Shown here: positions 48,612-60,829 of the stretch, piece after piece
Position numbering within the stretch: the first letter of the stretch is position 1
Layout of the letters: every line of letters begins with the position of its first letter
Source of the DNA: Margaritifera margaritifera
Taxonomy: Eukaryota; Mollusca; Bivalvia; Unionida; Margaritiferidae
Direction: 5' to 3'
Length of the DNA: 64,000 nt
NCBI GenBank assembly: GCA_029931535.1
Contig: JAQPZY010001688.1
Location: 9,556,001-9,620,000 of the forward strand
The notes under the pieces: generated by a model
The model's database searches: none
What the model was told of the DNA's origin: nothing
Seen by the model: the letters and a program-made list of their open reading frames with translations, nothing else
Program-made: the position numbers and the translations under genes

Positions 48612-48622
48612 GCAACAACAGT
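45900..48622 (+). mobile_element. Dead RTE-like non-LTR retrotransposon
   Basis: The translation begins in an AP-endonuclease domain: RNVRTLMDRTSAD, IAALSETRL near 46010, and LIDFNARVG at 46327-46353 in place of the usual GDFN. The RT follows: SQCGFRKGRGTTDKVF near 47100, LTKAFDTVSR near 47216, NGVKQGCVLTPTLFS near 47380 and LLFADDCSL with FADD at 47569-47580. Next come a thumb region and CETWTVYRCHAKKLNHLH near 47955, IRWQDRVPVTEVL, then FRWAGHV. A C2H2-like finger, CQVCHRQFRAQIGLISHSRTH, lies near 48433-48496. The sequence passes from ADRNDMK straight to ILARIL at about 47041-47054, so the N-terminal RT motifs are deleted. Stops at about 47542, 47614 and 47920, and frameshifts, confirm it is inactive. 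The 3' end is a (CAA)n tail (48549-48622), fitting RTE-type short tandem tails. The clade call is from memory. Confidence 0.85.
48549..48622. repeat. (CAA)n tail of the LINE
   Basis: About 24 CAA units with late CAG variants, directly after the LINE coding end. The polyglutamine and polycysteine frames here are artefacts. Confidence 0.95.
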
Positions 48623-48624
48623 AT

Positions 48625-50220
48625 TGACCAATCGGAAAAGGTCGCGTTCGCCGACTCAACAATTAAACCAGAATTACACCGAACAATGTGTTTTAATTTA
48701 AATATTGTTGTTGATAAGAATTCAGTGCATTGTTCAGTGACAATTGTAAACATGTGGAAGCTTTTGCAAACTGTAGAAATTAGATGATAACAAGAGAGCG
48801 CGATCGCAAAAATATGATCAAAGGAAGAAGAAAAAAATAAATAAAAAATTACTAGAAATGACGGGCTAATGAATACGAAAGGCTGAAGTATGACCCGTGA
48901 AAGGCTGTGATGTTGTGCACTTTCTACACTGAGTATTCGGAGAAATACGAAAGTGGGGTGGGCACTTCATTCGTTGATGCGCGTACAAGTTTTGATCAAT
49001 CATCCCTAGAATCACACTTTGCACGCTCCCTACACATAATGGCAGAGGGATATGCGAAATCAAGACAGAAAATTGCTTCCTCAGAAGCAGACCAAATTGT
49101 GGCATTTTGAACAAGTGCTTCTTGAAAAAGCTGGAACATGATCTTTCAGCTTTTCGTAAGTCTTGTTGGCGAAATTCGTTTGTTAAAGGGTAGACTTGAA
49201 ACTTAATGAAATTGTATAGAAAGCTGCACTTGCTTGTTGTTTAATGAAAACAGTAGGATGTAAAATGTCACTATTTTCTGGGTCATGCAGTCACTTTTTG
49301 GTTACTTCCTCTACGTCAGTTTGTTTACATTAGCAATACACAAAAACAAGCCGGTCAACCTATAACGAAACCTTGTAGGATTTATTGAACTTAAGTTGGG
49401 TTAATGTGTAGCAAAAAGCGATAGATGTCTGTCAGTTATGGTAAAATTAGCATGCTGTTGAATGCTTATACATCAAATAGAAGAAAAATAATTGTGATCT
49501 GAGGCTTTTAGATTATTTTACGCCTTACTGCGTGTATAAGAACTGCAATCAATAAATTCTAAATCGGGCAAAGCATTAACTCTCTCCAAATATACTGCTC
49601 ATAAGTAGAATAGGCCCTTTATTCAGGCAGATAAAACCGACCTGTTTTAATTTGTCTCTCACCTATAATTTAAATATTAGAAGTGATACAGAAGATATTA
49701 AAATGTTATTAAGACAGTTCATGAAGATTATTACAACCTTGGATGTAGCGATTGTCGAGGTATATCTGACCACTGATACTTTTAGGCAGCTTACAGTTTT
49801 GGCCTAAAACATTTGACCTTATCTTATTGTGACCAGTATATTAGCTTAATGCTGTATGGTGGATCTGTCTGTGGAAATATGCAGCAGGGATTGATGAGTT
49901 TTAAATCGAACAGGTGTGCTATATAAGCAAACCGTTAGCCTATTTGTTCCTTAAATATTCATATATATTTAGACAGTCTAATATTTATAAATTTTAAATC
50001 GAAAAGGAGCTTAATTCAAATACATAGAATTCCATTCAAGGTGGAGATATAATGCTTTTATATATTGATACATTTCAAATCAGATTTCTAACTTCTCCAA
50101 GTGCCGAACAATTGCTCCAAGGATATAGCTCTGAGGAACTCAACAATATAACATACCAAGATTTTCTTGTTAGGTCAAACTTGAAGATCTCATCAGCATG
50201 AAGATGATATTTGATGTCAC
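48625..50220. other. No recognised gene
   Basis: About 1.6 kb of AT-rich, apparently single-copy sequence. The overlapping opposite frames at 48866-49114 have no family resemblance I can name. Confidence 0.5.
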
Positions 50221-50222
50221 TC

Positions 50223-50225
50223 TGT

Positions 50226-50272
<47 letters not shown>
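50223..50272. repeat. (GT)n microsatellite
   Basis: About 24 GT units with one TCT interruption near the start. Confidence 0.96.
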
Positions 50273-50273
<1 letters not shown>

Positions 50274-50274
50274 T

Positions 50275-51180
50275 TCGACAAAAAGCTCGACAGTTTCACA
50301 ACCTTGAATCGAAGGTCAAACTTGGTTTATGCTCCTGACCTTTAATACCGTGACATGAATAAATATCTCTAACTTTTGATGGAACCTACAGCAAGTTTAA
50401 ATATCCATTTTTTCAGACATTTCAATATGACGATTAAATCTCAGATTTATGCGCCAAGAACGCTTTATGAACAATGCAAAAACAAGATTGCTCTTTTTGT
50501 TTATTTAAACGACTTTAATTTAGGTCTAGATGGTAAAATACTTTTGTAATAATATTACTTTCTACTTCTCATTTCTTGAAGTTGCAGTTTAAACTGTAAT
50601 ATACTGCAAGGACGGATCGCAAGTGAATCCCAAATCCAATACTGAGCAGTGAAACCACTTCTGATGTTCTCGAGACACTCCAACATCTGGTAACAAAACT
50701 ATTTTCTTATGTTTGAGTTAACATGTTCACAAGATACATGTAAGTGTAGTACAGAATTCTTGATCACAGTCTTTGGCCTTGAACCTGCGGTCTCGGATTG
50801 CAGATCACTGAACTTGCATCATGCAATGTAAAGATATTACCACGTGCTAAGTGTGGTTAAATCTATTAGTAATACTATATGGGTGAGAAAAGAAGCGGTG
50901 TCATTCACGGTATTCTTCAGATATATCCACTGGGTTACATTATAAAACTTCATTCATACTTGATTGTGCTATCATGCTTACTAGAAAGTACAGTTAAGAA
51001 AAAGTCAATGTTTGAGTGCTGACTATCAACTTACTCGTTGTAATGCAACTGAGTAAAACATCTGGCCAAAATTCCCTTGAATACGTACATGTCACTGTGT
51101 TCATAAGCTAAATGAAGTACAAAAATGCAAGCAATGGCCTTTGACTAGACACCTAGTTTCATAAGATCCGGTTTTCAAAA
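50275..51180. other. No recognised gene; weak tRNA-like patch
   Basis: Mostly featureless. At about 50765-50825 the minus strand reads GCAAGTTCAGTGATCTGC and GCAGGTTCAAGGCC, loosely like tRNA-derived SINE promoter boxes. This is too weak to call as a separate element. Confidence 0.4.
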
Positions 51181-52930
51181 CTCCTTCACAAAAGGCGAAT
51201 ATATTGGTGGTCAAATATGCACTATTTTCATTCAGAACCAGTTCAATATAGCAAGAAGTGTTTTAATGAAAACTCGATGTCGATGACACCATTTATACAA
51301 GAGGAGTAGCGATAACAGTTGTTTTTTTCGAGATGGCCATGGTGCCATGTTGGAGGCCAGATGAGCACCATTTTCATTAGAACTAGCTAAATACTGCTAT
51401 AATGTTTAAGTGAAAACCCCATATTGATACGATAGTCTGTTCAGAAAAAGATAAAAAGAAGTAGTTGAAATAAAAAGAACTGTCCGTAAGGCCTCTGTTC
51501 TGGAGATGTAGATGATGCAAGATTTGTCCAATTTTGGTAGGTCACATTGACATTATTTCCATTTAGAAGCAACCACATAGAGTAAGAAGTGCTTTAGTGA
51601 AAACCACATGTCAATATGACCATCAGTTACAGAGGACTTGTGACAGCACGATTTTCAAGATGGCCACTATCGACATCGTGTTGGATGTCTGATCTGTACC
51701 ATTTTTATCTAGGATCAACTAGATATCACAAGAAGTCTTTTAGTGGAAACTCCATGTCTGTATGACCATATATATTCATAAGAAGTTATAAAAAGATTTT
51801 AAGATAGCTACAACGGCAGCCATGTTGGAGGTCTGATCAGCACTTTTTTCACGTTAGTCTAACTAGATATAATTATGCCTTTTAGTGAAAACCCCATATC
51901 ACTATCCATTCAGGAGAAGTAGCTATAACAAGATTTACCAAATATATACCAGAACGGCCATATTGCACGTTGGATCAGAAGCATTGTCATTTATGGCAAC
52001 TAGTCATCATGAATAGTCTTTTAGTGAAAACCCCCTCTCGTTACTGTAATCCATTTAGGACAAGTAGCCATAACAATATTTTCTAGAAGGTCACCATGCC
52101 AGCCATAGTGTATATTAGATTAGCGTCATTATCACTTACTACCAACAAGACATAAGAAGAAGACATTTGCTGATAACCCAATGTAACTATGGCCATCCAT
52201 TCAGGAGAAATAGCGATATAAAGATCTGGCGGTCATGTTGGAGGTCTGATTGGCACCGTTTTCATTTAGTACCTAGTAGACATCATTAGTCTTTTAGTAA
52301 AATTCCCATGTATATACCAACATCCGTTTGAGAGTGTTTGTGATAAAAAAAAATTCAAGACGGCCACCATGGCGGCCATATTATATGTAAGATTTTTCAT
52401 TTGAAATCTTTTAATGAAAACCTCATGTCAATATGACCATCCGTTAAGGATAAGTAGTAATAACACCATTTTCGAGATGGCCACCGTGGCGGCCATATTT
52501 AATGTCTTTGGGGAATGTCCGATGGGCACCATTTTTATTTAGGTCCAACTAGACATGATAAAAAGTATATTTTAGTCCAATCCCTATGTTGATACCACCA
52601 TCCGTTCAGGAAGAGAAGCGATAGCAAGATTTTCAGGATGGATGCCATGGTGACCAAACTTGGTGTCAGATCGGCACCATTTTCATATAGCACAACTTAG
52701 ACATCATAAGAAATCTTTTTAGTGAATATCCCATGTCAATACGACCATATGTTCAGGAGGAGCAGCCATAACAAGATTTTAAAGATGACCACCATTGTGG
52801 CCACACTGTACGTGGGGTCGTCACCATTTAATATATTTCGAAGATGGCCGCGGTAGCCATGACAGCCATATTGTATATCTGAGAGGCACCATTTTCATTT
52901 AAGGCCAACTAGTATTTTTACAATCTTCTG
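51180..52930. repeat. Degenerate satellite, period about 150 bp, about 11-12 units
   Basis: Each unit has, in order, GCACCATTTTCATTTAG, CAACTAGACAT, AGTCTTTTAGTGAAAACCCC, ATG(T/A)CAATA(T/C)GACCATCC, GGAGAAGTAGC and AAGATGGCCACCATGG. CATTTTCAT-type anchors lie near 51367, 51540, 51696, 51839, 51968, 52122, 52252, 52523, 52672 and 52881, so spacing is 130-175 bp with one doubled gap. Substitution and indel load is high, so the array is old. Confidence 0.85.
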
Positions 52931-53174
52931 GTAATCTTCACATTAGTTTAGTAACAAACTTGTGCTCAAGGACGACACATGAGGAAGGAAAGCTCTTCTA
53001 GTCTATCCTGTATAAGAAATAACGCTTAAGAAATCGCATCTACCGGAAAACATGCAGTTTCTCACTGTTCCATGAATATCAAGCTGCATATCCTTTTTTA
53101 AACTTTAAAATCAACACATGAAATTTGGAGTAAGCAACTTGAGAACGTTGGCGACCTGATTGGGCAAACTCTGG

Positions 53175-53385
53175 ACAGAAGACAAGCCTTTGATTATAAC
53201 AGTATTGAGGTAAGACAAACCTTTGATTATGGCAGTATTGAGGTAAGACAAGCCTTTGATTATGACAGTATTGAGGTAAGACAAGCCTTTGATTATGACA
53301 GTATTAAGGTACAACAAGCCTTTTGATTATGACAGATTTGAATTAAGACATGCCTTTGATTATGACAGTATTGAGTTAAAAGTCT
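53175..53385. repeat. 33-bp minisatellite, about six units
   Basis: AAGACAAGCCTTTGATTATG followed by ACAGTATTGAGGT is repeated. Edge units are diverged. Confidence 0.93.
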
Positions 53386-53454
53386 TTAGGGCATTGATAT
53401 TCTCCTTACATGATAATGACTTCACTGATACGAACTAGTACAGTCAAACCTCCC

Positions 53455-53456
<2 letters not shown>

Positions 53457-53513
<57 letters not shown>
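53457..53513. repeat. (AT)n microsatellite
   Basis: About 28 AT units. Confidence 0.97.
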
Positions 53514-53515
<2 letters not shown>

Positions 53516-53519
53516 CATA

Positions 53520-54745
53520 TAGGTTACAGAACCTTTATAATTCGTCCTCTACAAGTCCACTCGGACGGTATTTTACGCGTGACAGGTGACACGCCGTATT
53601 CTGGCTGGTATGGACCTTCATAGACAGATCTGATTGTATAGTAAACTGTGTAATATCTATGGGCGTGAAGAACAAAGAGAGGGTGGAAAAAATAGCGGGA
53701 ATGTTGTTCGTGGGTGTTTTTCTCAGATGATTGGTTGGCTTTAGGATTTTTTATAAAACGTCTCTTCAATACACAAGATGAAGAGCAATGTCATCACTCT
53801 TCCACTGTACTTTTTGTCGTCATATGTGTGTTATAACCTGTACCAGTCTTTCTTAGATTTGTAGGAAATTGCTGAAAATAAGACATACAATAACTTTCGA
53901 AAATGTAACTGTATCATGCGGTAATAATTGTTCCGTTTGAAACAAAGATGTTCCAATTAAGCACACCTGACTGACATCGTAACCATAGCAACAGCAAAAC
54001 AGGATAAGTCAGCAAGCGGAGTAATTTATACTGACTTCCCTGTGAGCAAGAGTCTGGAGGTATAACAGTACCAATTGCACAATTTCTCTTGAAATTCTTC
54101 ATACAGTTTATAAAGATAAGTTATTTTGCATTCACTTTTGTAGCAGTAGCAGGAATACCATCAGAGAGGAGCAATTTCATTAAGTAAATATTTCACATCG
54201 AAACTTGCGTAAACCCATTTATAACCCTCTATTGACTTCCAATTTATGCTGTTAATTTCTGTCCAACTATTTCTGTTAGAATTTCCTCATATAAGACCAA
54301 ACATTTCTGAGTAGTAACCACACTGATCACATATTGCCCATTCCTTCCATACAAGCCCACACTATTCTTCAAAATGAGGGTCCCATCCCAGGAATCCAGA
54401 ACAGCATGGGGTCATTCAAAATAAATAGCGGGAATGTTTACAATCATCTATATGGTCTAAATTATATTTTGTTTTTCACATGTCAGCATTCTGATTAACA
54501 TGAACTAAATCTGATATGTCGCAGTCTCCCGATCTCTGAGAACAAAATTAAATCTCTCTCAAGCTCTCTGCTACATATAATAGCATGACTTTTAGGTTCT
54601 CACTTTATCAATAATTTATTTTGGATTATTTAATTGCATACCAGTTAATCCATATTTCCATGAACTAACTTATATTACAAGATTTAACAATTGATAGAGG
54701 ATTGTTGTTTTTTTGTATCTAACTTAAGGTAATTATTTTAAATTT
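53520..54745. other. No recognised gene
   Basis: About 1.2 kb with no supported gene or repeat. Minus-strand frames at 53524-53769 and 53914-54102 have no recognised motif. Confidence 0.5.
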
Positions 54746-54764
54746 CATGTGTGGGACCAATATA

Positions 54765-56402
54765 AATTACACGTATCCATACTATCTAAATTACATGCAT
54801 CTATATGATCAAAATTACATGCATCTATATGATATAAATTACATGTATCTATATGATCAAAATTACACGTATCTATATGATCAAAATTACATGCATCCAT
54901 ATGATATAAATTACATGTATCTATATGATCAAAATTACATGTATCTATATGATCTAAATTACATGTATCTATATGATATAAATTACATGCATCTATATGA
55001 TATAAATTACATGTATCTATATGATCTAAATTACATGTATCTATATGATATAAATTACATGTATCTATATGATCTAAATTACATGTATCTATATGATATA
55101 AATTACATGCATCTATATGATATAAATTGCATGCATCTATATGATATAAATTACATGTATCTATATGATCTAAATTACATACATCTATATGATATAAATT
55201 ACATGTATCTATATGATCTAAATTACATGTATCTATATGATATAAATTACATGTATCTATATGATCTAAATTACATACATCTATATGATCTAAATTACAT
55301 GTATCTATATGATATAAATTACATACATCAATATGATATAAATTACATGTATCTATATGATATAAATTACATGTATCTATATGATCTAAATTACATGTAT
55401 CTATATGATATAAATTACATACATCAATATGATATAAATTACATGTATCTATATGATCAAAATTACATGTATCTATATGATCTAAATTACATACATCTAT
55501 ATGATATAAATTACATGTATCTATATGATCAAAATTACATGTATCTATATGATATAAATTACATACATCAATATGATCAAAATTACATGTATCTATATGA
55601 TCTAAATTACATGTATCTATATGATCTAAATTACATGCATTTATATGATCTAAATTACATACATCTATATGATCTAAATTACATACATCTATACTATTTA
55701 AATTACATGTATCTACATGATCAAAATTACATGTATCTATATGATCTAAATTACATGTATCTATATGATCAAAATTACATGTATCTATATGATCAAAATT
55801 ACATACATCTATATGATATAAATTACATGTATCTATATGATCTAAATTACATGTATCTATATGATATAAATTACATGCATTTATATGATCTAAATTACAT
55901 ACATCTATATGATCTAAATTACATACATCTATACTATTTAAATTACATGTATCTATATGATCAAAATTACATGTATCTATATGATCTAAATTACATGTAT
56001 CTATATGATCAAAATTACATGTATCTATATGATCAAAATTACATACATCTATATGATATAAATTACATGTATCTATATGATCTAAATTACATGTATCTAT
56101 ATGATATAAATTACATGTATCTATATGATCAAAATTACATGTATCTATATGATCTAAATTACATACATCCATATGATATAAATTACATGTATCTATATGA
56201 TCTAAATTGCATGTATCTATACGATCTAAATTACATGTATCTATATGATCTAAATTACATGTATTTATATGATCTAAATTACATGTATCTATATGATCTA
56301 AATTACATGTATCTATATGATCTAAATTACATGTATCTATATGATCTAAATTACATGCATCTATATGATCTAAATTACATGCATCTATATGATTTAAATT
56401 AT
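54765..56402. repeat. 24-bp minisatellite, about 69 units, open on both strands
   Basis: The unit is TGTATCTATATGAT(C/A)(T/A)AAATTACA, with a few allowed variants at fixed positions. The period of 24 is a multiple of three and the unit has no stop in one frame of each strand. This gives a 565-codon plus-strand frame (MYLYDLNY-type units) and a 475-codon minus-strand frame (HIDTCNLD-type units). Nothing outside the array supports a gene. A 240-bp higher-order duplication is visible at 55621-56100. Confidence 0.95.
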
Positions 56403-56404
56403 AT

Positions 56405-57215
56405 ACCCTTTAAATTCAGATGGAATGCACACTGCTTCACCTGACGGTTTGGTGCTAGTAAGGGATGTAATAGCAAAGGTGCCTTGGGATTGCTCTGGAA
56501 CCGATGGGGTATTGCCTCCACATATTTGTCTAAGGAAAGGCTATCAGACCCTCTCTTCTCAATTTTCTCTTCTATTTTGTCTCTTTTGATTCCTTTATTA
56601 TAAGCTATATGTCCCTTTTAGATGCACACTTATCTCCTGTTTTCAACTCTCTTGATTTGCTATACTTATTGTTTTTCATTGGCATTTTTCTGTTTCTTCA
56701 TTTTCCAAAATTCACCAAAATTCCAGAATCAGTGCTTGGAAGCTGTGATCTACTATATTTGGCGACAGACTGGCTTATTGCCTGAATTGTATTCACTACA
56801 GACGTGAATAAAGCTTCCTATTCATGTTACCGAGATGATGGAGTAGGCTGATTTGCACGCAAGGACACGGGTTAGTGACCTCATGTATCTATAGTCAATG
56901 AAAAGTGTTAAATGCTTTTACTTTATATTAAGATTGGGTCGTGGCCACCTGTCTTTGATGCTAAGTTCAGTGTCTGCTAAACACATATAAAGTCCTTAAT
57001 TTTAGATTAAATTTTCGTTTTAAAGAAGGAGAGGCACATTCTAGTTAGTACATTGACCTTTGACCTGGTCATTACATAATATGACATAATGTGATTTATC
57101 CCATATCGTCCATGTGAAGTTCAATAAGTGCTGATAAGAATAAAACACAACTTATAGTTAAAACAATTCATTTTATTCAAAAACTATTTAGCTAGTTAAG
57201 CACAAGTCTGAAAAC
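56405..57215. other. No recognised gene
   Basis: No supported gene. The short plus-strand frame at 56622-56807 starts hydrophobic but has no recognisable family. Confidence 0.5.
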
Positions 57216-57312
57216 AGCTGTTGAAACAGCTCAAGGACATTTCCATGCACATTAATATAAGACAGCTGTTGAAACAGCTCAATGACATTTCCATACACAT
57301 TAATATAAGACA
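57213..57312. repeat. 48-bp direct duplication
   Basis: CAGCTGTTGAAACAGCTCAA, GGACATTTCCATGCACATTA and ATATAAGA occur twice at a 48-bp step (57217 and 57265). Each copy contains the short inverted repeat AGCTGTTGAAACAGCT. Confidence 0.92.
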
Positions 57313-57419
57313 GCTTAGTACCTCATAAAATCGTGTTTGACAAACGAGACTAAATACTCTTGTTGCTTATATAGTCTAGAGCGATATTACGGATTATTGT
57401 AAACTTAAGAATGGCTAAT

Positions 57420-57590
57420 GGTACCGATTGCGCACGCCGGGGGGTGGGGGGGTGGGGGGGGGAGCGGGCGGATCTAAAGGTGTAGGGAACGTTGTATTTA
57501 GAAATAAACCAAAAAACCAGCTTTGATTGGTGCATTATGTAAGAGTTGTGATTTCTGTCAGGCTTAAAAATTGTTGAGTCACTTGAGATG
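57420..57590. repeat. Dispersed repeat, copy 2 (pairs with 30860-31050)
   Basis: AAGGTGTAGGGAACGTTGTA, GATTGGTGCATTATGTAAGA and TTGTTGAGTC match the other copy in order. A G-rich tract replaces the CCCATGGGGGTGG part. Confidence 0.78.
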
Positions 57591-58093
57591 AGTTGATAGT
57601 TGATTAACCAGATTATTTCACACAAGGAGATGGTACAGATTATTATGTGGCCTGTGATAATTACGTCACCCTCTATAAGTCAGATCAACACGTGACTTAA
57701 GTGTCCTGTCGATGGAACATACTAAACCTGTTTTACTTCTGAGAAGTCGTTACAACCAAGTCGTCTCGCATCCTGCCCTGTTTATTCCAATTCATGTCCT
57801 GGCTTGCAACGTGTATAATTTTTATTGATGGAAATATGTATTGCTTAGATATTGTAAGATTAGACTATACAAGTCAAATGTATCTTGCATAACTCATGGG
57901 TTACAAACTTCAAGTAAATATATTATTTTTAGTAAGGCACGCTGACGTCTTGAATCTATTAAACTTATCAAGGAATCGAATTAGGCTGTATATTTTTTAT
58001 GAGAGGTGTGTTCAAAAGATGGCAGACAGTTATGAAGCCATCTCAAAGCTATCTATACACCAGATAGAACAGCCAGCAATGCTAATCCGATTT

Positions 58094-58172
58094 CATTGTA
58101 ACCAAAAGAAAACCCCAACGCTTGCGTTGATTTAATTGTAACCAAAAGAAAACCCCAACGCTTGCGTTGATT
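58094..58172. repeat. 40-bp direct duplication
   Basis: TTGTAACCAAAAGAAAACCC and CAACGCTTGCGTTGATTT occur twice in succession. The inverted word CAACGC-TTGC-GTTG lies in each copy. Confidence 0.92.
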
Positions 58173-58374
58173 TCTGCGAGGAACATCGTACGGAGCAACA
58201 ATTATACAGATGTTTTCTGATATGTCAGCTTGTGGGAATGTTTATGTATTCTCAGTCAAATTTACACAATGCAAACCACGGCATAATCCGACTTTGCGTG
58301 TAATGTTTGGTCAAAATATCACATAATGACCTTGCACTTGATTTATATTTTAAGAAACCATGGCTATATGCCAT

Positions 58375-58500
58375 TTGTATTTACGTCTTTGTTTGTGGTT
58401 TTGATTTTAGAGATTATATGTTTGATTATGGGGAATCGATGTTGGGAAGATATTTCTCAAACCAAGTAGTTAACCATTTACCAGGTACAGGCGTCATACT
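58375..58500 (+). repeat. Dispersed repeat, inverted copy of 22900-23060
   Basis: CATTTGTATTTACGTCT, TTTGATTATGGGGAATCG, ATGTTGGGAAGATATTTC and GGCGTCATACTAAA parallel the minus strand at 22900-23060. The two translate similarly (MFDYGESMLGRYF and MFDYGKSVLGKYF), but the match runs beyond that frame on its 5' side. Confidence 0.7.
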
Positions 58501-58504
58501 AAAC

Positions 58505-59930
58505 CGTATTCACGGGAATTTATGGTAGCATGTATCAGTTTCTTGAATGGCCCCTTTCAGATTTCTTAATTCAAGGCTTTCTGGGGATATTCTCACCCAC
58601 AAGTGCTTGGTAACTGGAGATATGAATAATTCTGTGTATTAGGCATTTGGGTTCCGTTTAGTGGTACGTGTCATGAAATACCAGTTTATGGCTTGGAATA
58701 AACTAACAAATCATACCAGTGCGAAGCATTGAAAACCGTACAAGTGTGAAATGAAAGTCTCATGAATATGTAGTCCTTAGTTTAATAAGAGGAAAAATAT
58801 ATGTGGTATTGGCACCGTTTATAGACCTCGTCAGTGACAATGACTGTTGTGCTAAGGTATTTGGAAATATAGTGGAAACAACTAACTCAAGCCAGACTCA
58901 CGCAATGTGTTCAACATTGTTTATTTCTGCTCAGTCTTGATGTGAATTTATGGACTAACTGATTTTAGACTCCTGACTTATTACAATATGTTCGCGGGCA
59001 AAATGTATGGAGAAGGAATGTTAGGAACCTTTGTTCTGTCAATCAAAGTCCTTGTATTCCTTGTTGCTTTTTCATGTATCACGATGCATCACGTGCTTTA
59101 TGTTTCAGTCAAACTTGGGACAGGATCAATTTTTCCTTGGGTAACAAGAAATAAAAAAAAAAAATTCGCGGTCGCTTGCTTGCTTTAGAATGTAAAAGAA
59201 AGAGAAGGGAGATTTTCCAAATATTTTTGATATAAAGCGTTTTAAAAATAGAGCATGCAGCAAAAAAAAAAAAAAAAAAAAAAAAAAGAAAAAGAGAGAT
59301 GGCGGTAGCGTTCGTACCTCAGTGACAATTATCTGACCGGAGTCACACGTTCAGTCATGTGCAACGCGGCTGATCTAGGGGTGAACAAATCCTAACTATG
59401 TGTCTAGTTGTACATCAGTCCACCCTCATTTTGTCTCCTACATATAGAGACATACACCAAATATTCTTGCCTGAATCGTGTGCTAAAATTGGTGACATGA
59501 TAGTGCTCTGTGTTAATGTTCTTATTTTACGAAATATAAATTGTATTCCAATGTTTCGGTCTCCACTTGAGTAGCCACACATAAGTCACAAGGTATTGCG
59601 TTCTCATCTGTGTCATTTGAGAAGTGATTTAATCGTTTCTATATTTAGTAGTGGCGGACAGATTTGATAACAAACCGGGATCATTTATACAAATTTGAAA
59701 GTCTTTATAAAAGAAATCAATTATATCAACTTAAGTCAAGTTCTGTTTAGGAATTTTTTAAAAATATGTCGCTTAAAGTTTTTCTCTATATTTAATAATA
59801 ACGACATTATTTTATGCTGTAATGGGCGCGGCCATATTTGTATCACGTGATACTCCGTCGTTATAGTACTGATATTGCCCAGTGCTCGGTACTGTGGAAG
59901 CTATATTCGTACATATTTGCTGTAAATATC
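58505..59930. other. No recognised gene; A tract
   Basis: No supported gene. An A tract lies at about 59261-59287. The plus-strand frame at 58988-59188 has a hydrophobic run but no recognisable family, and it ends in an A-rich tract. Confidence 0.5.
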
Positions 59931-59937
59931 AATCATA

Positions 59938-60155
59938 CGCACAAAGGGGAGGCAAATATTGAAGAACTCTGTACTGGAAAAGTCAATAGTTCTTGAAAGA
60001 CCTCTGTTCCAAGCTGTGTGCAAAATTTGGTTGAAATTTGGTCTGGCGGTTTTTGAGAATAAGTTGAAAATAGCAATTGCTGACGGACGACGCACGACAG
60101 ACGAAAGAATATACCATAAGCTCACTTGGCACTACGGCCAGGTGAGGTAAAAAAC
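59938..60155 (+). mobile_element. SINE-like dispersed repeat of molluscan type
   Basis: TGCAAAATTTGGTTGAAATT, GGTCTGGCGGTTTTTGAGAA, GACGGACGACGCACGACAGA and AAGCTCACTTGGC ending in CAGGTGAGGTAAAAA form a pattern I remember as very common in bivalve and gastropod genomes. No second copy is in this window. A Repbase or Dfam search would test the assignment. Confidence 0.55.
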
Positions 60156-60299
60156 GGTTTGAAAACGTTTGATAAAAGAAGATGTATCTATTGTGCCCAC
60201 ATATTTTGTCTTGACTTGCATTTATAATATTCATGCCCTAGTCTAAAGAAAAAAAAATATATTGGAAAGAAATTCCTAGGACTCCTCCCTTCAAAAATA

Positions 60300-60425
60300 A
60301 AATGGTCGGTCCCCTTAACCCGGGTCGAACACTGCGATGTGTCCTTGGGCATGAGACTTTACTCCAGTCGCTCCCACACTAAATAATCTACTTGATTTGC
60401 TGTGCCGTTAAACACCAAAACCAAA
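60300..60425 (+). mobile_element. SINE fragment with conserved core, plus orientation
   Basis: GGGTCGAACACTGCGATGTG, TCCTTGGGCATGAGACTTTA and GCTGTGCCGTTAAACACCAA correspond to the minus strand of the SINEs at 21290-21548 and 27350-27605. The tRNA-like 5' part is missing or reduced. Confidence 0.65.
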
Positions 60426-60542
60426 CACTGCATTACGTTAACACTTGCAAGCGATAGTAACATTGATTTTGTTGCCAGGATGCCGAACTTTTATCATTTA
60501 TTTTTGTTGTTGTCAGTATACCGTACTTGTGTAACTAACTAG

Positions 60543-60829
60543 GAGTGCCGAATTAAGGTGGGGGCCGCAGGTGGGCACGTGCCCCAGGCCCCTTTAGTCA
60601 CCCTCCCCCCCCCCCCCCCCCCCCCGTTGCCGTGGATAAAATTACATATGTTTAAATATACCATATATAGGTAGGTCTAAACCGTCTAATAATTAGCCTA
60701 ATATAACTATAATATTTATACACATATAAAAGACAGCTTTCAGGGCGTATTTGTAGATCTATATCTTAAATGCCCCAGGCCCCCTAAAACTGAAGTGTCC
60801 CGGGCTCCCAAAGTCTTAATCTGCCCGTG
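60543..60829. mobile_element. hAT-like MITE, copy 4, with perfect target duplication
   Basis: CTAACTAG at 60535-60542 and again at 60830-60837 is an exact 8-bp direct repeat. The ends GAGTGCCGAATTAAG and, in reverse complement, CACGGGCAGATTAAG are imperfect inverted repeats. Inside, GTGCCCCAGGCCCC near the left and TGCCCCAGGCCCCC near the right are direct copies. The C tract at about 60606-60625 resembles those in the other MITEs. Confidence 0.75.

Noticed and set aside
48442..48627. Polyglutamine protein
   Set aside because: The CAA run is the 3' tail of the dead LINE.
54745..56444. Paired long open frames (565 codons plus, 475 codons minus) as a repetitive protein gene
   Set aside because: Both come from a 24-bp tandem repeat whose unit lacks stops. 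There is no unique N- or C-terminal domain, splice signal or composition change.
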